The position numbers and the translations under genes were made by a program. Positions 28,357 to 38,388 of a DNA stretch of 64,000 bases are shown in pieces; positions within the stretch are counted from its first letter, which is position 1; every line of letters starts with the position of its first letter. The stretch covers positions 1 to 64,000 of the forward strand of contig NZ_MIAM01000064.1 in assembly GCF_001830555.1 (NCBI RefSeq), in the 5' to 3' direction. The notes under the pieces are model-generated. The model saw only the letters and a list, made by a program, of their open reading frames with translations. It searched no databases and was not told where the DNA came from. The DNA comes from Sphingopyxis sp. RIFCSPHIGHO2_12_FULL_65_19 (GTDB lineage Bacteria; Pseudomonadota; Alphaproteobacteria; Sphingomonadales; Sphingomonadaceae).

Positions 28357-29627
28357 CAGCGGCTGATCCGCAGCGTGCTGCCGCCCTCCTGCACCGAATA
28401 GCCGCGCGCGGCGAGCGCCGCCTTCAGCGCGGCGATGTCGCCGCGGAAGGTCACGCGCATCACCGACGTGCCGCCCAGCGCGAGGCTGGTGGTCGATGCC
28501 GACTGCACGCCCGATATGCCGCCGACCGCACGTTCGGTCGCGGTGACCGAATCGACGTCGGGAGAGCTATATTGGACGGTGAAGCTTTGCACCCCGACCG
28601 CCGTCGTGGTCGGCACGCTGCTGTCGATTTCGCTGGGCAGCGCGTCTTCATCGGTCGCGACCTCTTCGGGCAGGTCTTCCTTTTCGACCGGCTTTTCAAG
28701 GACCAGATAGGTGTCGGTGCGCAGCACGCCCGCAGCGAGGGCATCGATATAGATGCGGTCCATCCGCGCGACCGCCTTTTCCATCATGTCGGGCAAGGCG
28801 GCGGGGCTGGGGCCGGTCATCGTGAAGCTGGAAATCAATTTGCTGTCGGGGCCGAAGCGCGCGGTGAAATGGCCTTTGATCGGCCCGCCCGGATAGGAAT
28901 ATTCGACCCGCGCGATCGGGGTGAGGACATCGGCGGCGCCATATTGGTCGAGGATCACGCGCCACCACACGCGCCCGCGGCGGCCGGTCTGCCCCGCATT
29001 GATCAGCAAGGTGTCGGCGCCGGTGCCCGCGGTACGGACATAGTCTATCGCGCTCTGCCCCGTATTATATTCGGCCCAGGCGCGCTGCCACGCGCTGCGC
29101 TGTTCAAACACCTGCGGAATGCCGTCGATTGCATAGACCGGGATGACCAGCAGCGGCGGCGAACGGAGCGTCCGTCCGCTGACGCCCAGGATCTGACCCG
29201 CGCGCACGCGATCGAACTGGACGCCCAGCCGGGCGACATAGCGACGCGGACCGATTTGCTCTTCCTCGACGACGATCGCGGTGACGATGCCGTCGAGCAC
29301 CGAATCGCCGAGCGCGGGCCCGTCGCTGCCGTTCAACTTGCGATACAACTGGGCCCAGCCCTTGCGCTGCGCCTCCCGCCAACCCTTCGATCGCGCGTCG
29401 TCGGCATTGTCGCCTGTCACATCGACGATGATACCGCCGGCAAGAAAATCGCCGCTGCTGTTGATCGGGGTGATGCCGCGATTGCCGCGCGTGATCTGAC
29501 CATCGACGATGCCGGCGAGCAGAATCGCACTGAGCAAGCCCAAAAGAGCGGCCCAACGCCAATCGCGGCCACGCAGGGCGCCGAAGTAAAAGCGAGGGGT
29601 GAAGCGGGGAAAGGCAGCCGAAATCAT
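28356..29627 (-). CDS. DUF2066 domain-containing protein
   Basis: 423 aa with an N-terminal membrane segment or signal anchor ([21 protein letters not shown]), then a periplasmic DUF2066 region ([30 protein letters not shown]). The role is unknown. The C-terminal 100 residues ([20 protein letters not shown] and following) look like a paired ferredoxin-like fold. It heads the DUF2066-hdaA-ppk1-ppx operon, its stop overlapping the hdaA start as TGATG, and is divergent from purM. Confidence 0.82.
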   Translation of the reverse strand: MISAAFPRFTPRFYFGALRGRDWRWAALLGLLSAILLAGIVDGQITRGNRGITPINSSGDFLAGGIIVDVTGDNADDARSKGWREAQRKGWAQLYRKLNGSDGPALGDSVLDGIVTAIVVEEEQIGPRRYVARLGVQFDRVRAGQILGVSGRTLRSPPLLVIPVYAIDGIPQVFEQRSAWQRAWAEYNTGQSAIDYVRTAGTGADTLLINAGQTGRRGRVWWRVILDQYGAADVLTPIARVEYSYPGGPIKGHFTARFGPDSKLISSFTMTGPSPAALPDMMEKAVARMDRIYIDALAAGVLRTDTYLVLEKPVEKEDLPEEVATDEDALPSEIDSSVPTTTAVGVQSFTVQYSSPDVDSVTATERAVGGISGVQSASTTSLALGGTSVMRVTFRGDIAALKAALAARGYSVQEGGSTLRISR

Positions 29628-29712
29628 ATCTACTCTATGCTCTGCCCAAAAGCGCGGGCCCCGACAAGGAAATCATGGCAATTCTCGGCTGAAACCGTTA
29701 GTCGCGCGTGCC

Positions 29713-30819
29713 ATGGATTCCAAGCACAACCAACCGACGCCTTACACCTATGCCGGTGCGGGCGTATCAATCGAGACCGGCAACGCGCTGGTCCGTGCCA
29801 TTGCCCCGCTCGCCCGTGCGACGCGCCGTCCGGGCGCCGACGCGGATCTCGGCGGCTTTGGCGGTTTCTTCGACCTGAAGGCGGCGGGTTTCAACGATCC
29901 GTTGCTGGTCGCCGCGAACGATGGGGTGGGCACGAAGCTCAAGCTCGCCATCGAATCGGGCAAGCATGATGGTGTGGGCATCGACCTGGTCGCCATGTGC
30001 GCGAACGACCTGATCGTCCAGGGTGCCGAACCGCTGTTTTTCCTCGACTATTATGCCACCGGGAAACTCGACAATGATGTCGCGACCGAAGTCGTCGCGA
30101 GCATTGCCGAAGGCTGCAAACAGGCCGGCTGCGCGCTGATCGGCGGCGAAACCGCCGAAATGCCGGGCATGTATTCCGATGGCGATTACGACCTCGCGGG
30201 CTTCTGCGTCGGTGCGGTCGAGCGCGACCAGGTGCTCACCGCCGACAAGGTGGCGGCAGGCGACGTGATTTTGGGCCTTGCCTCGTCGGGTGTCCACTCG
30301 AACGGCTTTTCGCTCGTCCGCCGCCTTGCCGCGGACAAGGGGTGGAAACTCGACCGCCCGGCCCTGTTCGACCAGAATATCCTGCTGATCGACGCGCTGA
30401 TGGCGCCGACGCGCATCTATGTCAAAAGCCTGCTGCCGCTGGTGAAGACCGGCCAGATCCACGCGCTCGCGCATATCACGGGCGGCGGGCTGCTCGAAAA
30501 TATCCCGCGCATCCTGCCCAAGGCGCTGCACGCGCACATCGACGCCGACGCATGGGCGCAGCCGCGGTTGATGGCCTTTCTGCAAGCGCAGGGGAATATC
30601 GAACCCGAAGAAATGGCGCGGACGTTCAATTGCGGCATCGGGATGGCGGTCGTCGTGGCGGAAGCCGATGCTGACGCTGTGACCGCGGCGCTGGAAACCG
30701 CAGGCGAAACGGTGTTTCGCATCGGCCATATCGCTGCTGGCGACAAGGGCTGCACCGTGACCGGCAGCACCGAAACCTGGAGCGCGATGGGGGCGTGGAG
30801 CGCGACGCATAATGCATAA
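29713..30819 (+). CDS. purM: phosphoribosylformylglycinamidine cyclo-ligase (AIR synthetase)
   Basis: Closes the imidazole ring in purine synthesis, converting FGAM to AIR with ATP. 368 aa from the ATG at 29713 ([20 protein letters not shown]). Conserved blocks are [49 protein letters not shown] and [13 protein letters not shown]. An upstream reading from 29599 has no resemblance. It is followed by an inverted-repeat element and purN. Confidence 0.97.
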   Translation: MDSKHNQPTPYTYAGAGVSIETGNALVRAIAPLARATRRPGADADLGGFGGFFDLKAAGFNDPLLVAANDGVGTKLKLAIESGKHDGVGIDLVAMCANDLIVQGAEPLFFLDYYATGKLDNDVATEVVASIAEGCKQAGCALIGGETAEMPGMYSDGDYDLAGFCVGAVERDQVLTADKVAAGDVILGLASSGVHSNGFSLVRRLAADKGWKLDRPALFDQNILLIDALMAPTRIYVKSLLPLVKTGQIHALAHITGGGLLENIPRILPKALHAHIDADAWAQPRLMAFLQAQGNIEPEEMARTFNCGIGMAVVVAEADADAVTAALETAGETVFRIGHIAAGDKGCTVTGSTETWSAMGAWSATHNA

Positions 30820-30831
30820 CGCGGCAAAGTC

Positions 30832-30929
30832 CCCCTCCCGCTTGCGGGAGGGGCTAGGAGTGGGCGCGAGCGAAGCGAGTTCCTGCCATGTCGCTGCCCA
30901 CCCCCGACCCCTCCCGCAAGCGGGAGGGG
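30832..30929 (+). repeat. paired palindromic intergenic repeat between purM and purN
   Basis: Two palindromes, each made of the arms CCCCTCCCGC and GCGGGAGGGG, stand at 30832-30853 (centre TT) and 30908-30929 (centre AA). Each is the exact reverse complement of the other, so they can fold singly or pair across. A shorter internal stem GTGGGC (30860-30865) / GCCCAC (30896-30901) lies between. The right arm ends four bases before the purN GTG and supplies its GGGAGGGGA ribosome-binding sequence. Confidence 0.85.
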
Positions 30930-30933
30930 AGAC

Positions 30934-31884
30934 GTGAAAGCCAAGGTCGCCGTCCTGATCTCGGGCGCCGGGACCAATATGGCGGCGTTGCTTTATGCCG
31001 CGAAGGCGGAGGCCTGTCCGTACGAGCTGGTGCTGGTAACGGGCGACAATCCCGAGGCGCCCGGTCTTTCGCTTGCCGAGGTCGAGGGGATTGCGGTCGT
31101 CCGCATTCCAAAACCGACGCCAAAAGATAAATCTCGGTTCTTTGCGGCGCTGGATATCCAGATTCGTAAGGCCGGCGCCGAATATATCGCGCTCGCCGGT
31201 TTTATGCGCATCCTGCCTGAAGATTTCGTCCGGGCTTGGGAAAACCGGATGCTCAATATTCACCCCAGTCTACTGCCGCGCTACAAGGGACTCGACACCC
31301 ACCAGCGCGCGATCGACGCAGGCGACAAATCCGGCGGGTGCAGCGTCCATATCGTCACCCCCGGGGTCGATGATGGCCCGGTGCTCGCACAGACGCCGGT
31401 CGCGATCATCCCCGGCGATACCCCCGAAACCCTCGCGCGGCGGGTCCAGTTCGCGGAACACCAGCTTTACCCCGCCACCCTCGCCGCCTTCGTGACGCGC
31501 GAACGCTCGCCCGACTATCTGCGCGCCCGCGTGCGCGAACTCGCGATGGCGCTGCCCGAAGCCGACGAGGTCACTTCGCACGGCATGCCCTGTTTCGGGA
31601 TCGTGAAGGGCAAGAAATTCGCCTATTTTACCGAGGATCACCACGGCGATGGCAAGATCGCGCTGCTGGTCAAGATCAGCGGCGCCGACGAACAGGCCGC
31701 GCTGATCGAGATGGACGCGGATCGCTATTACCGCCCCGCCTATTTCGGCGACGGCTGGATCGGCATCCGGCTCGACCTCGGCGATACCGAATGGGACGCG
31801 ATCAGCGACTGGCTGCGCAAGAGCTGGCTGGCGGTCGCGCCGAAGAAACTGGCGGGTTTGATGGCTATTGCCGAAGATTTCTGA
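30934..31884 (+). CDS. purN: GAR formyltransferase fused to a MmcQ/YjbR domain
   Basis: Residues 1-190 are a complete phosphoribosylglycinamide formyltransferase (purine synthesis, formyl-THF dependent): LISGAGTNMAALL, then NIHPSLLPRYKG with catalytic N108 and H110, and VDDGPV with D146. Residues about 195-316 form a second domain like MmcQ/YjbR proteins: ARVRELAMALPEADEVTSHG, MPCFGIVKGKKFAYF, LLVKISGADEQAAL, GWIGIRLDL. PurN alone is normally about 190-215 aa. The GTG start at 30934 uses a ribosome site lying inside the upstream repeat. The role of the extra domain is unknown. Confidence 0.93.
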   Translation: MKAKVAVLISGAGTNMAALLYAAKAEACPYELVLVTGDNPEAPGLSLAEVEGIAVVRIPKPTPKDKSRFFAALDIQIRKAGAEYIALAGFMRILPEDFVRAWENRMLNIHPSLLPRYKGLDTHQRAIDAGDKSGGCSVHIVTPGVDDGPVLAQTPVAIIPGDTPETLARRVQFAEHQLYPATLAAFVTRERSPDYLRARVRELAMALPEADEVTSHGMPCFGIVKGKKFAYFTEDHHGDGKIALLVKISGADEQAALIEMDADRYYRPAYFGDGWIGIRLDLGDTEWDAISDWLRKSWLAVAPKKLAGLMAIAEDF

Positions 31885-31891
31885 CGAAAAA

Positions 31892-31915
31892 GGCCGCCGG
31901 ATCGCTCCGGCGGCC
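31892..31915. terminator. bidirectional terminator between purN and ndk
   Basis: A 10-bp perfect stem, GGCCGCCGGA (31892-31901) and TCCGGCGGCC (31906-31915), with loop TCGC. On the minus strand it is followed by TTTTT, a good Rho-independent terminator for ndk. On the plus strand it is followed by CTTT, weaker, for purN. Confidence 0.85.
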
Positions 31916-31941
31916 CTTTGCTGCCCTAAGGCAAATGTCGT

Positions 31942-32364
31942 TTAACCGACGATTTCTTCGGGCTTGAAGAAATAGGCGATTTCGATCGCGGCGTTTTCGT
32001 CGCTGTCCGAACCGTGAACCGTGTTCGCTTCGATGCTTTCGGCCAGTTCCTTGCGGATCGTGCCGGGGGCGGCGTCCTTGGGGTTGGTGGCGCCCATGAT
32101 GTCACGGTTGCGCTGCATTGCGTCTTCGCCCTCAAGGACCTGCACGACGACGGGGCCGCTGATCATGAAATCGACGAGTTCGCCGAAAAAGGGGCGTTCC
32201 TTGTGGACCGCGTAAAAGCCTTCGGCCTGTTCGCGGCTCATGTGGATGCGCTTCGACGCGACGACACGCAGGCCGGCGTCTTCCAGCATCTTGGTGACGG
32301 CGCCGGTGATGTTGCGACGCGTGGCGTCGGGCTTGATGATCGAGAAAGTGCGAGTGACCGCCAT
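31942..32364 (-). CDS. ndk: nucleoside diphosphate kinase
   Basis: Equilibrates NTP and NDP pools by a phosphohistidine mechanism. 140 aa. [17 protein letters not shown] at the start, catalytic His in [20 protein letters not shown]. The ATG at 32364 has AGGAG upstream. A longer reading from 32433 is not needed. It ends at the bidirectional terminator. Confidence 0.98.
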   Translation of the reverse strand: MAVTRTFSIIKPDATRRNITGAVTKMLEDAGLRVVASKRIHMSREQAEGFYAVHKERPFFGELVDFMISGPVVVQVLEGEDAMQRNRDIMGATNPKDAAPGTIRKELAESIEANTVHGSDSDENAAIEIAYFFKPEEIVG

Positions 32365-32451
32365 GGGGGAAGCTCCTGCTTTGTTATAGTTTGCGATGCG
32401 CGCGCCTCTAGCCGCGCTTTTGCTGCACTGCAAGGATAGAGCGCGCGTGCG

Positions 32452-32901
32452 CTAAGGCCCTTCCGACCAGCGGCCGTTTTCATCCTGTTTCCAGAAGCGA
32501 TTATCGACATCCTCGCGCGCCGCCAGCGTGCGCCACAACGCGCGCGCGTCGTCGATCCGGCTGTTGTCGAAGAGCAGCAACACACGATCGAACGTCAGCG
32601 CCTCGTCGCGCCATTCGCCGTCCGCGAGCGCCACGATCGTCGCGCCATTGGGCGGCGGCGACGCGAGGATGCCCGAAATCAGGATCGGCTCGATCGCTTC
32701 GTCGGGCGACCCGGCATGGCCGTGCGGCAGGAAGCTGGCGGGGTTCAGCGTCCATAGCGCCTCGTCGATCGCCTGTCGCTGCATCGCGGGGGCGGCGACC
32801 ACCAGCAGGCGGTCGCCATTTGCAAGAACGCGCGTCGCGAGCGCCGGAAGCACCCGCTCGGCGGGGTCGCGGGTCAGCCGGTAAAAGTCGACGCGCGCCA
32901 C
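32452..32901 (-). CDS. holC: DNA polymerase III subunit chi
   Basis: Clamp-loader accessory subunit that contacts single-strand binding protein. 149 aa from the GTG at 32901 (VARVDFYRLTRDPAERVLPALATRVLANGDRLLVV), the family N-terminus. Later motifs are LWTLNPASFLPHG and FDRVLLLFDNSRIDDARALWR. GTG rather than ATG is chosen because an AGGGGG site lies just upstream and the first ATG in frame (32970) falls inside pepA. It follows pepA by 19 bases, the usual pepA-holC pairing. Confidence 0.93.
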   Translation of the reverse strand: MARVDFYRLTRDPAERVLPALATRVLANGDRLLVVAAPAMQRQAIDEALWTLNPASFLPHGHAGSPDEAIEPILISGILASPPPNGATIVALADGEWRDEALTFDRVLLLFDNSRIDDARALWRTLAAREDVDNRFWKQDENGRWSEGP

Positions 32902-32920
32902 GCCCCCTGCCCTGCCCGGT

Positions 32921-34366
32921 TCAGCCTTCGTGGTTGGCCGCGATGTAGCGGTCGAGCAGGCGCACGCCATAGCCGGTCGCGCCTTTCGCCCACACCGGGC
33001 CGTCCTTGTCCGCCCACGCCATGCCCGCGATATCGAGATGCGCCCACGCGACGCCTTCGCCGACGAAGCGTTTCAGGAACTGCGCCGCGGTGATCGAACC
33101 GCCTTCGCGCGGGCCGATATTCTTCATGTCGGCGATCGGGCTGTCGATCAGCTTGTCATATGCGGGTGACAGCGGGAACCGCCACAGCTTGTTGTTGCTG
33201 GCTTCGCCCGCGGCGAGCAGGTCGGCGGCGAGCGTGTCGTCATTGGCAAAGATGCCCGCATATTCATGGCCGAGCGAGATCACCATCGCGCCGGTCAGCG
33301 TCGCAAGATCGACGATCACCTTGGGGTCATAGGCGCTTTGCGCCCAGCTGATCGCGTCGCACAGCACAAGCCGGCCTTCGGCATCGGTGTTGAGCACCTC
33401 GACCGTCTGGCCCGACATGGTGGTCACGACGTCGCCGGGGCGCATCGCGTTGCCGTCGGGCATATTTTCGACGAGGCCGACGACGCCGACGACATTCGCC
33501 TTGGCCCTGCGCCCCGCAATGGCCTTGATCGCGCCCGCGACCGCGCCTGCGCCGCCCATGTCCCATTTCATCATGTCCATGCCCGCGGCGGGCTTGATGC
33601 TGATGCCGCCGGTGTCGAAGGTCACGCCCTTGCCGATGAACACGACTGGCGCGTCGCCCGCATTGCCGCCGTTCCAGCGCATCGCGAGCAGCCGGGGCGG
33701 ACGCGTCGACCCCTGTGCGACGCCCAGCAGCGCGCCCATGCCGAGCGCCTTCATCTGGCGTTCGTCGAGTATTTCGAGTTCGACGCCAAGGTCGGTCAGG
33801 TGCTGGCACCGTTCGACGAAGGTTTCGGGGTAAAGGATGTTCGGCGGTTCCGCGACGAGCGTCTGGGTCAGGGCGACGCCTTCGGCAATCGCCTCATTTT
33901 CCGCCCAGCGGCCGGACAGGTCGCCATGCGGCGACGCGATCGTCACCGTCTTCAGGCTCGGCTTCGCCGTATCCGCGAGGCGCGTGCGATAGGTGTCGAG
34001 GCGCCAGTTGCGGAGGCGCGCGCCCATCGCAAAGGCGAGCACATCGTCGGCATCGCTTTCGCCTGTGCTCGCAAAATCGACATGGACCGCCGTGACGCCG
34101 CTCGTTTGCAGCTTCGCGGTCAGCGCCGCGCCGCCGCGTTCGAGGTCCTGCTCGCCGCCCTCGCCGATCCCGACGAGCAGCAGGCGCTTCGCCTGGTCGC
34201 CGTCGATCGCCGCGGTCTCCGCCACCGTGCCCGCGGCGCCGTCGAAGCGCGCCTGCGCCGCCGCAGCGCCCAGCAGCGCGCCAAGCGCGCCAGCTTCGCC
34301 CTTGCGGACCGGAAAAGCGACGACGTCGGCAGACGCGTCGATTTGCGCGACAAACTGAATGTCCAT
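32921..34366 (-). CDS. pepA: leucyl aminopeptidase
   Basis: M17 family dizinc aminopeptidase, cytosolic. 481 aa with a divergent N-terminal domain and a C-terminal catalytic domain: GKGVTFDTGGISIKPAAGMD, NMPDGNAMRPGDVV, and the signature NTDAEGRLVLCDAI. In other bacteria PepA also binds DNA; nothing here shows that. It is divergent from lptD. Confidence 0.96.
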   Translation of the reverse strand: MDIQFVAQIDASADVVAFPVRKGEAGALGALLGAAAAQARFDGAAGTVAETAAIDGDQAKRLLLVGIGEGGEQDLERGGAALTAKLQTSGVTAVHVDFASTGESDADDVLAFAMGARLRNWRLDTYRTRLADTAKPSLKTVTIASPHGDLSGRWAENEAIAEGVALTQTLVAEPPNILYPETFVERCQHLTDLGVELEILDERQMKALGMGALLGVAQGSTRPPRLLAMRWNGGNAGDAPVVFIGKGVTFDTGGISIKPAAGMDMMKWDMGGAGAVAGAIKAIAGRRAKANVVGVVGLVENMPDGNAMRPGDVVTTMSGQTVEVLNTDAEGRLVLCDAISWAQSAYDPKVIVDLATLTGAMVISLGHEYAGIFANDDTLAADLLAAGEASNNKLWRFPLSPAYDKLIDSPIADMKNIGPREGGSITAAQFLKRFVGEGVAWAHLDIAGMAWADKDGPVWAKGATGYGVRLLDRYIAANHEG

Positions 34367-34498
34367 GCCTTAACTTTCTTATGCGATGATTGATTGGAAC
34401 GTGCCGGACCGATAGGGGTTTCGCCTGCGAGTTGCAAAAACAAAGCAGCCGGTCCAAGCCGGGTGGACGCTAAACAAAGTGTGGGACAAAGAATTTAG

Positions 34499-36802
34499 AT
34501 GAGCTGGACTTTGTTCCATCGGGCGGCGCGTGCGCGGCCTTTCTGGCTGGCGACGGCCAGCGGCGTGGCCCTGGCTGCATGCCCGGTGATGGCCCAGAGC
34601 GAGGCGAATCCGGCCCAGGCGGAGGTGGCGGCGGGCGAACCCGACCTCCAGACCCCCGATGTCGTGCCGACGACCGCCGACGCCCCCGCGACGCCGTCCG
34701 CAGACCAGATCGGTTTCGCGGCCGACAACCTCAACTACGACAGCGAAAGCGAAGTCGTGGTGGCGGAGGGCAATGTCCAGATGAACCGCGAAGCGATCGA
34801 GATGCGCGCGGACAAGGTGACGTGGAACCGCCAGACGGGACGGGTCTTCGCCGAAGGCAATGTCACGATCAAGAACCCCGAAGGCGACACCGCCTATGGC
34901 GACAAGATCGAGCTGACCGACAGCCTGCGCGACGGCGTCGTCGAAAATCTCCTCGTCGTGCTCGACAATGGCTCGCGGCTCGCCGCGATCAAGGGCACGC
35001 GCTTCGACAATGGCAATATCGAGCTGGAGAATGCCGCTTACACCCCCTGCCCGGTCGAAGATGACGCGGGCTGTCCGAAAAACCCCAGCTGGCAGATCCG
35101 CGCCGTCCGCGTGCTGTACGACCGCGAAAAGAACAAGGTGCGCTACAAAGGCGCACGGGTCGAGATTTTCGGCTTGCCGCTCATCCCGCTCCCCGGGTTA
35201 AGCCATTCGATCAACAACGAGCCGAGCAGCGGCATCCTTGTCCCCGAAATCCGGCTCGATCGCAGTAACGGGTTTGAAATCGCGGTTCCCTATTATCTGC
35301 GGCTCGCGCCCGACCGCGACATCACGATCACGCCGCACGTCTATACCAGCGCGGCGCCGATGCTGGAGGGCGAGTTCCGCGCGCTGACCGACATCGGCTC
35401 GTTCCGCATCAACGGCTATGCGACCTATGGATCGCTCGTTCCGCTGACCGGCGAAGACCCCGACAGCCAGAAACGGTTTCGCGGCTATCTGGAAAGCGCG
35501 GGCAAATTCCAGTTCGATCCGCGGTGGAGCCTGACCTATTCGGGTCGCATCGCAACCGACCGCACCTTCATGCGCCGTTACGACATCAGCCGCGACGACC
35601 GCCTGCGGTCGACTTTCGAGCTCGAACGAATCGGCGGCAACTCCTATCTCTCGATCGCCGGCTGGGCGACCCAGACGCTGCGCGCCAACGATGTGCAGGG
35701 GCAACAGGCGATCGCGCTGCCGATCATCGACTATCGCCAGCGTTTCGACGATCCGCTGTTCGGCGGCCAGCTCGAACTGCAACTGAATACGCTCGCGATC
35801 GGCCGCACCGCCGGGCAGGACACGCAGCGCGCCTTTGCAGGCGCGCAATGGAATCTGCGCGGGCTGACCGCGCTCGGCCAGGAAGTGACATTGACCGCGC
35901 TCGTTCGCGGCGACGTCTATCACAGCGATGAAAATCTGCTGACCGCGATTCCCGGCTATCGCGGCGAGTCGGGCTGGCAGGCGCGCGGTATCGCCGCGGT
36001 GGCCGCCGACATGCGCTGGCCGTTCATCGGCGAATTCTTGGGCGGCACCCAGACGCTGACGCCGCGCGTCCAGATCGTCGCCACCCCGCCGATCAAGAAT
36101 CTCGATATCCCGAACGAGGATTCGCGCGCGTTCGACCTCGAAGACAGCAATTTGTTCGCGATCAATCGGTTCAACGGCCATGATCGGTTCGAGGATGGCG
36201 CCCGGATCACCTATGGCATCGAATGGAATTTCAGCCGGCCGGGCTTCAACATCAGCAGCAGCGTCGGCCAAAGCTATCGCCTGTCGGACAAGCCCAGCCT
36301 GTTTCCCGATGGCACCGGGCTGACCGACCGGACGTCGGACGTCGTCGGCCGGACGACGATTGCCTATCGCGATTTCCTGCGCCTGACGCACCGCTTCCGG
36401 CTCGACAAGGACAATCTGGCGGTTCGCCGCAACGAATTTGACGCGACGATCGGCAGCCGTTCGACTTACGCCGTGCTCGGCTATTCACGGCTTAACCGCG
36501 ACATCCTGTTGCTGGGCGAAGACCTGCAGGACCGCGAGGAAGTGCGGGCCGGCGGCCGCGTCGCATTCGCGAAAAACTGGTCGCTGTTCGGGTCGGCAAT
36601 CGTTGACCTGACCCAGCAAAGCGACGATCCGCTGAGCGGCGCCGACGGGTTTGAACCGATACGCCACCGGCTGGGTGTCGCGTTCGACGACGAATGCCTG
36701 TCGATCGCGCTGACCTGGCGGCGCGATTATGCCGACACCGGCGATGCGCGGCGCGGCAACAGCTTCTCGTTCCGCATCGCGTTCCGAAACCTGGGTTTCT
36801 GA
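34499..36802 (+). CDS. lptD: LPS assembly protein LptD
   Basis: Outer-membrane beta-barrel that inserts lipopolysaccharide into the outer leaflet together with LptE. 767 aa: signal peptide (to about residue 33, ending PVMAQ), an OstA/LptA-like jellyroll (DNLNYDSESEVVVAEGNVQMN, RVFAEGNVTIKNPEGDTAYGD), then a barrel ending FSFRIAFRNLGF with the outer-membrane C-terminal Phe. Cysteines in the jellyroll (PCPVEDDAGCP) and near the C-terminus (DDECLSIAL) could form the known inter-domain disulfides. It heads the lptD-surA-pdxA-rsmA operon. Confidence 0.96.
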   Translation: MSWTLFHRAARARPFWLATASGVALAACPVMAQSEANPAQAEVAAGEPDLQTPDVVPTTADAPATPSADQIGFAADNLNYDSESEVVVAEGNVQMNREAIEMRADKVTWNRQTGRVFAEGNVTIKNPEGDTAYGDKIELTDSLRDGVVENLLVVLDNGSRLAAIKGTRFDNGNIELENAAYTPCPVEDDAGCPKNPSWQIRAVRVLYDREKNKVRYKGARVEIFGLPLIPLPGLSHSINNEPSSGILVPEIRLDRSNGFEIAVPYYLRLAPDRDITITPHVYTSAAPMLEGEFRALTDIGSFRINGYATYGSLVPLTGEDPDSQKRFRGYLESAGKFQFDPRWSLTYSGRIATDRTFMRRYDISRDDRLRSTFELERIGGNSYLSIAGWATQTLRANDVQGQQAIALPIIDYRQRFDDPLFGGQLELQLNTLAIGRTAGQDTQRAFAGAQWNLRGLTALGQEVTLTALVRGDVYHSDENLLTAIPGYRGESGWQARGIAAVAADMRWPFIGEFLGGTQTLTPRVQIVATPPIKNLDIPNEDSRAFDLEDSNLFAINRFNGHDRFEDGARITYGIEWNFSRPGFNISSSVGQSYRLSDKPSLFPDGTGLTDRTSDVVGRTTIAYRDFLRLTHRFRLDKDNLAVRRNEFDATIGSRSTYAVLGYSRLNRDILLLGEDLQDREEVRAGGRVAFAKNWSLFGSAIVDLTQQSDDPLSGADGFEPIRHRLGVAFDDECLSIALTWRRDYADTGDARRGNSFSFRIAFRNLGF

Positions 36803-37047
36803 CGGCGGATCTCGGCCGCCGGCCTTTCGTGCCTCTCGGCGCTAAGCGACACCGGAGGCATTTTTGACGCGCCCATGCGGATGTTTCGCCATCTTAAGGC
36901 CCAGCCCGCCCTCGCCGCTTCGCTCAGCCTAGGTTCAGCGTCCGGCGTATATGGTCGGGCATCAAATGGCGTCCGTGGCGGATTGCGCTGGACCATGAGG
37001 CGTGTCCGCTGATACGGAGCGTCCGGACTTTCTCGAATAGGGTAAAG

Positions 37048-38388
37048 ATGACCAAATTTTCGACCATGACCGGCCTGATAGCCTTGGCTGCCGTCGGCGT
37101 TACGCCTGTGCTGGCCCAGACTGTCGCTGACAGCGAAGTGCCGACGACCAGCCTGAACATCCCCGGCAATGTGCAGCTTTTCGGCGACGCAAAGCCGAAC
37201 GTCTACCGCCCGTCCGCGTCGGTGAACGGAGAGATTATCACCGCGACCGATATCGAGCAGCGCATGGCGCTGATCCGCATCGCGAACAACAATGTCGAAC
37301 TGCCGCCGGAGGAAGTCCAGCGGCTGCGCAACCAGGTGTTCAGCAACCTGATCGACGAAAAATTGCAGATTCAGGAAGCCAAGGCGGCCGAAATCACGAT
37401 CGACGAGAATGTCGTGAACGACCAGTTTGCGCGGCTCGCGACGCGGTTCAAGCAGACGCCCGACCAGTTTTCGGCCTATCTGGCCTCCCGCGGCTCGTCG
37501 GCGGCGGCCGTGAAGCAGCAGATCCGCGGCGAATTCGCGTGGGACCGCCTGTTGTCGCGCAACATCCAATCGACGACCAACGTCTCCCCTGAAGAGGTCG
37601 AGATCGTGGTCAAGCAGCTGACCGATTCCAAGGGGCAGGATGAATTCCACCTTGGCGAAATCTATCTGTCCGCCACCCCCGAAAATATCGCGGCGGTCAG
37701 CGAAAATGCCAAGAAGATCATGCAGGCGTTGCAGGCGGGCGGCAGCTTTGCAGCCTATGCACGCCAGTTTTCGGAGGCGTCGACGGCGGTAGTCGGCGGC
37801 GACCTTGGCTGGGTAAAGGCCGGCCAGCTGCCCGCTTCGATGGGCGATGCCGCGATGCAGATGCAGCCGGGCCAGCTTGTCGGTCCGGTCGAGGTGCCCG
37901 GCGGCATCTCGATCATGCTGATGATCGACCGCCGTCAGGTGCTGACCGCAGATCCGCGCGATGCGATCCTCAGCCTGAAACAGCTTTCGCTCGAATTTCC
38001 GGCGGGCACGTCACAGGCGAAGGCATCCGAACTCGCCGGCGATTTTGCCGAAAAGACCCGCGCCATTGCCGGTTGCGGCGCCGCCGACGCGGTGGCGCAG
38101 AGCCTGGGCGCCACCGTCGTGTCACGCGACAATATCGAAATGCGGGCACTGCCCGCCCCGCTCCAGGCCACGCTTGCCAATCTCCAGATCGGCCAGACGA
38201 CGCAGCCTTTCGGCGCCGCGAACGAGGGCGTCAGCGTCCTCGTCCTGTGCGGCCGCGACATGCCGCAAACCGCGACGGCCCCGAATCTCGAGCAGATCGA
38301 ACAGAAGCTGCTGGAAGACAAGGTCAACAAGCGGGCCCAGCGCTATCTGCGCGACCTGCGCCGGGATGCCGTGATCGAATACAGCTGA
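37048..38388 (+). CDS. surA: SurA-type periplasmic peptidyl-prolyl isomerase
   Basis: Periplasmic chaperone for outer-membrane proteins, including LptD encoded upstream. 446 aa: signal peptide ending VLAQ, SurA N domain (VNGEIITATDIEQRMALIRIA), one clear parvulin domain at about 195-295 (FHLGEIYLSATPEN, GGSFAAYARQFSEASTAVVGGDLGWV), and a C-terminal region that may be a degenerate second domain. The stop overlaps the pdxA start as TGATG. The 245-base gap from lptD shows nothing I can name. Confidence 0.93.
   Translation: MTKFSTMTGLIALAAVGVTPVLAQTVADSEVPTTSLNIPGNVQLFGDAKPNVYRPSASVNGEIITATDIEQRMALIRIANNNVELPPEEVQRLRNQVFSNLIDEKLQIQEAKAAEITIDENVVNDQFARLATRFKQTPDQFSAYLASRGSSAAAVKQQIRGEFAWDRLLSRNIQSTTNVSPEEVEIVVKQLTDSKGQDEFHLGEIYLSATPENIAAVSENAKKIMQALQAGGSFAAYARQFSEASTAVVGGDLGWVKAGQLPASMGDAAMQMQPGQLVGPVEVPGGISIMLMIDRRQVLTADPRDAILSLKQLSLEFPAGTSQAKASELAGDFAEKTRAIAGCGAADAVAQSLGATVVSRDNIEMRALPAPLQATLANLQIGQTTQPFGAANEGVSVLVLCGRDMPQTATAPNLEQIEQKLLEDKVNKRAQRYLRDLRRDAVIEYS

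Noticed and set aside
36727-37650. A 307-codon minus-strand frame across the lptD-surA gap.
   Set aside because: Mostly opposite surA and lptD coding sequence, and its composition is that of an antisense frame.
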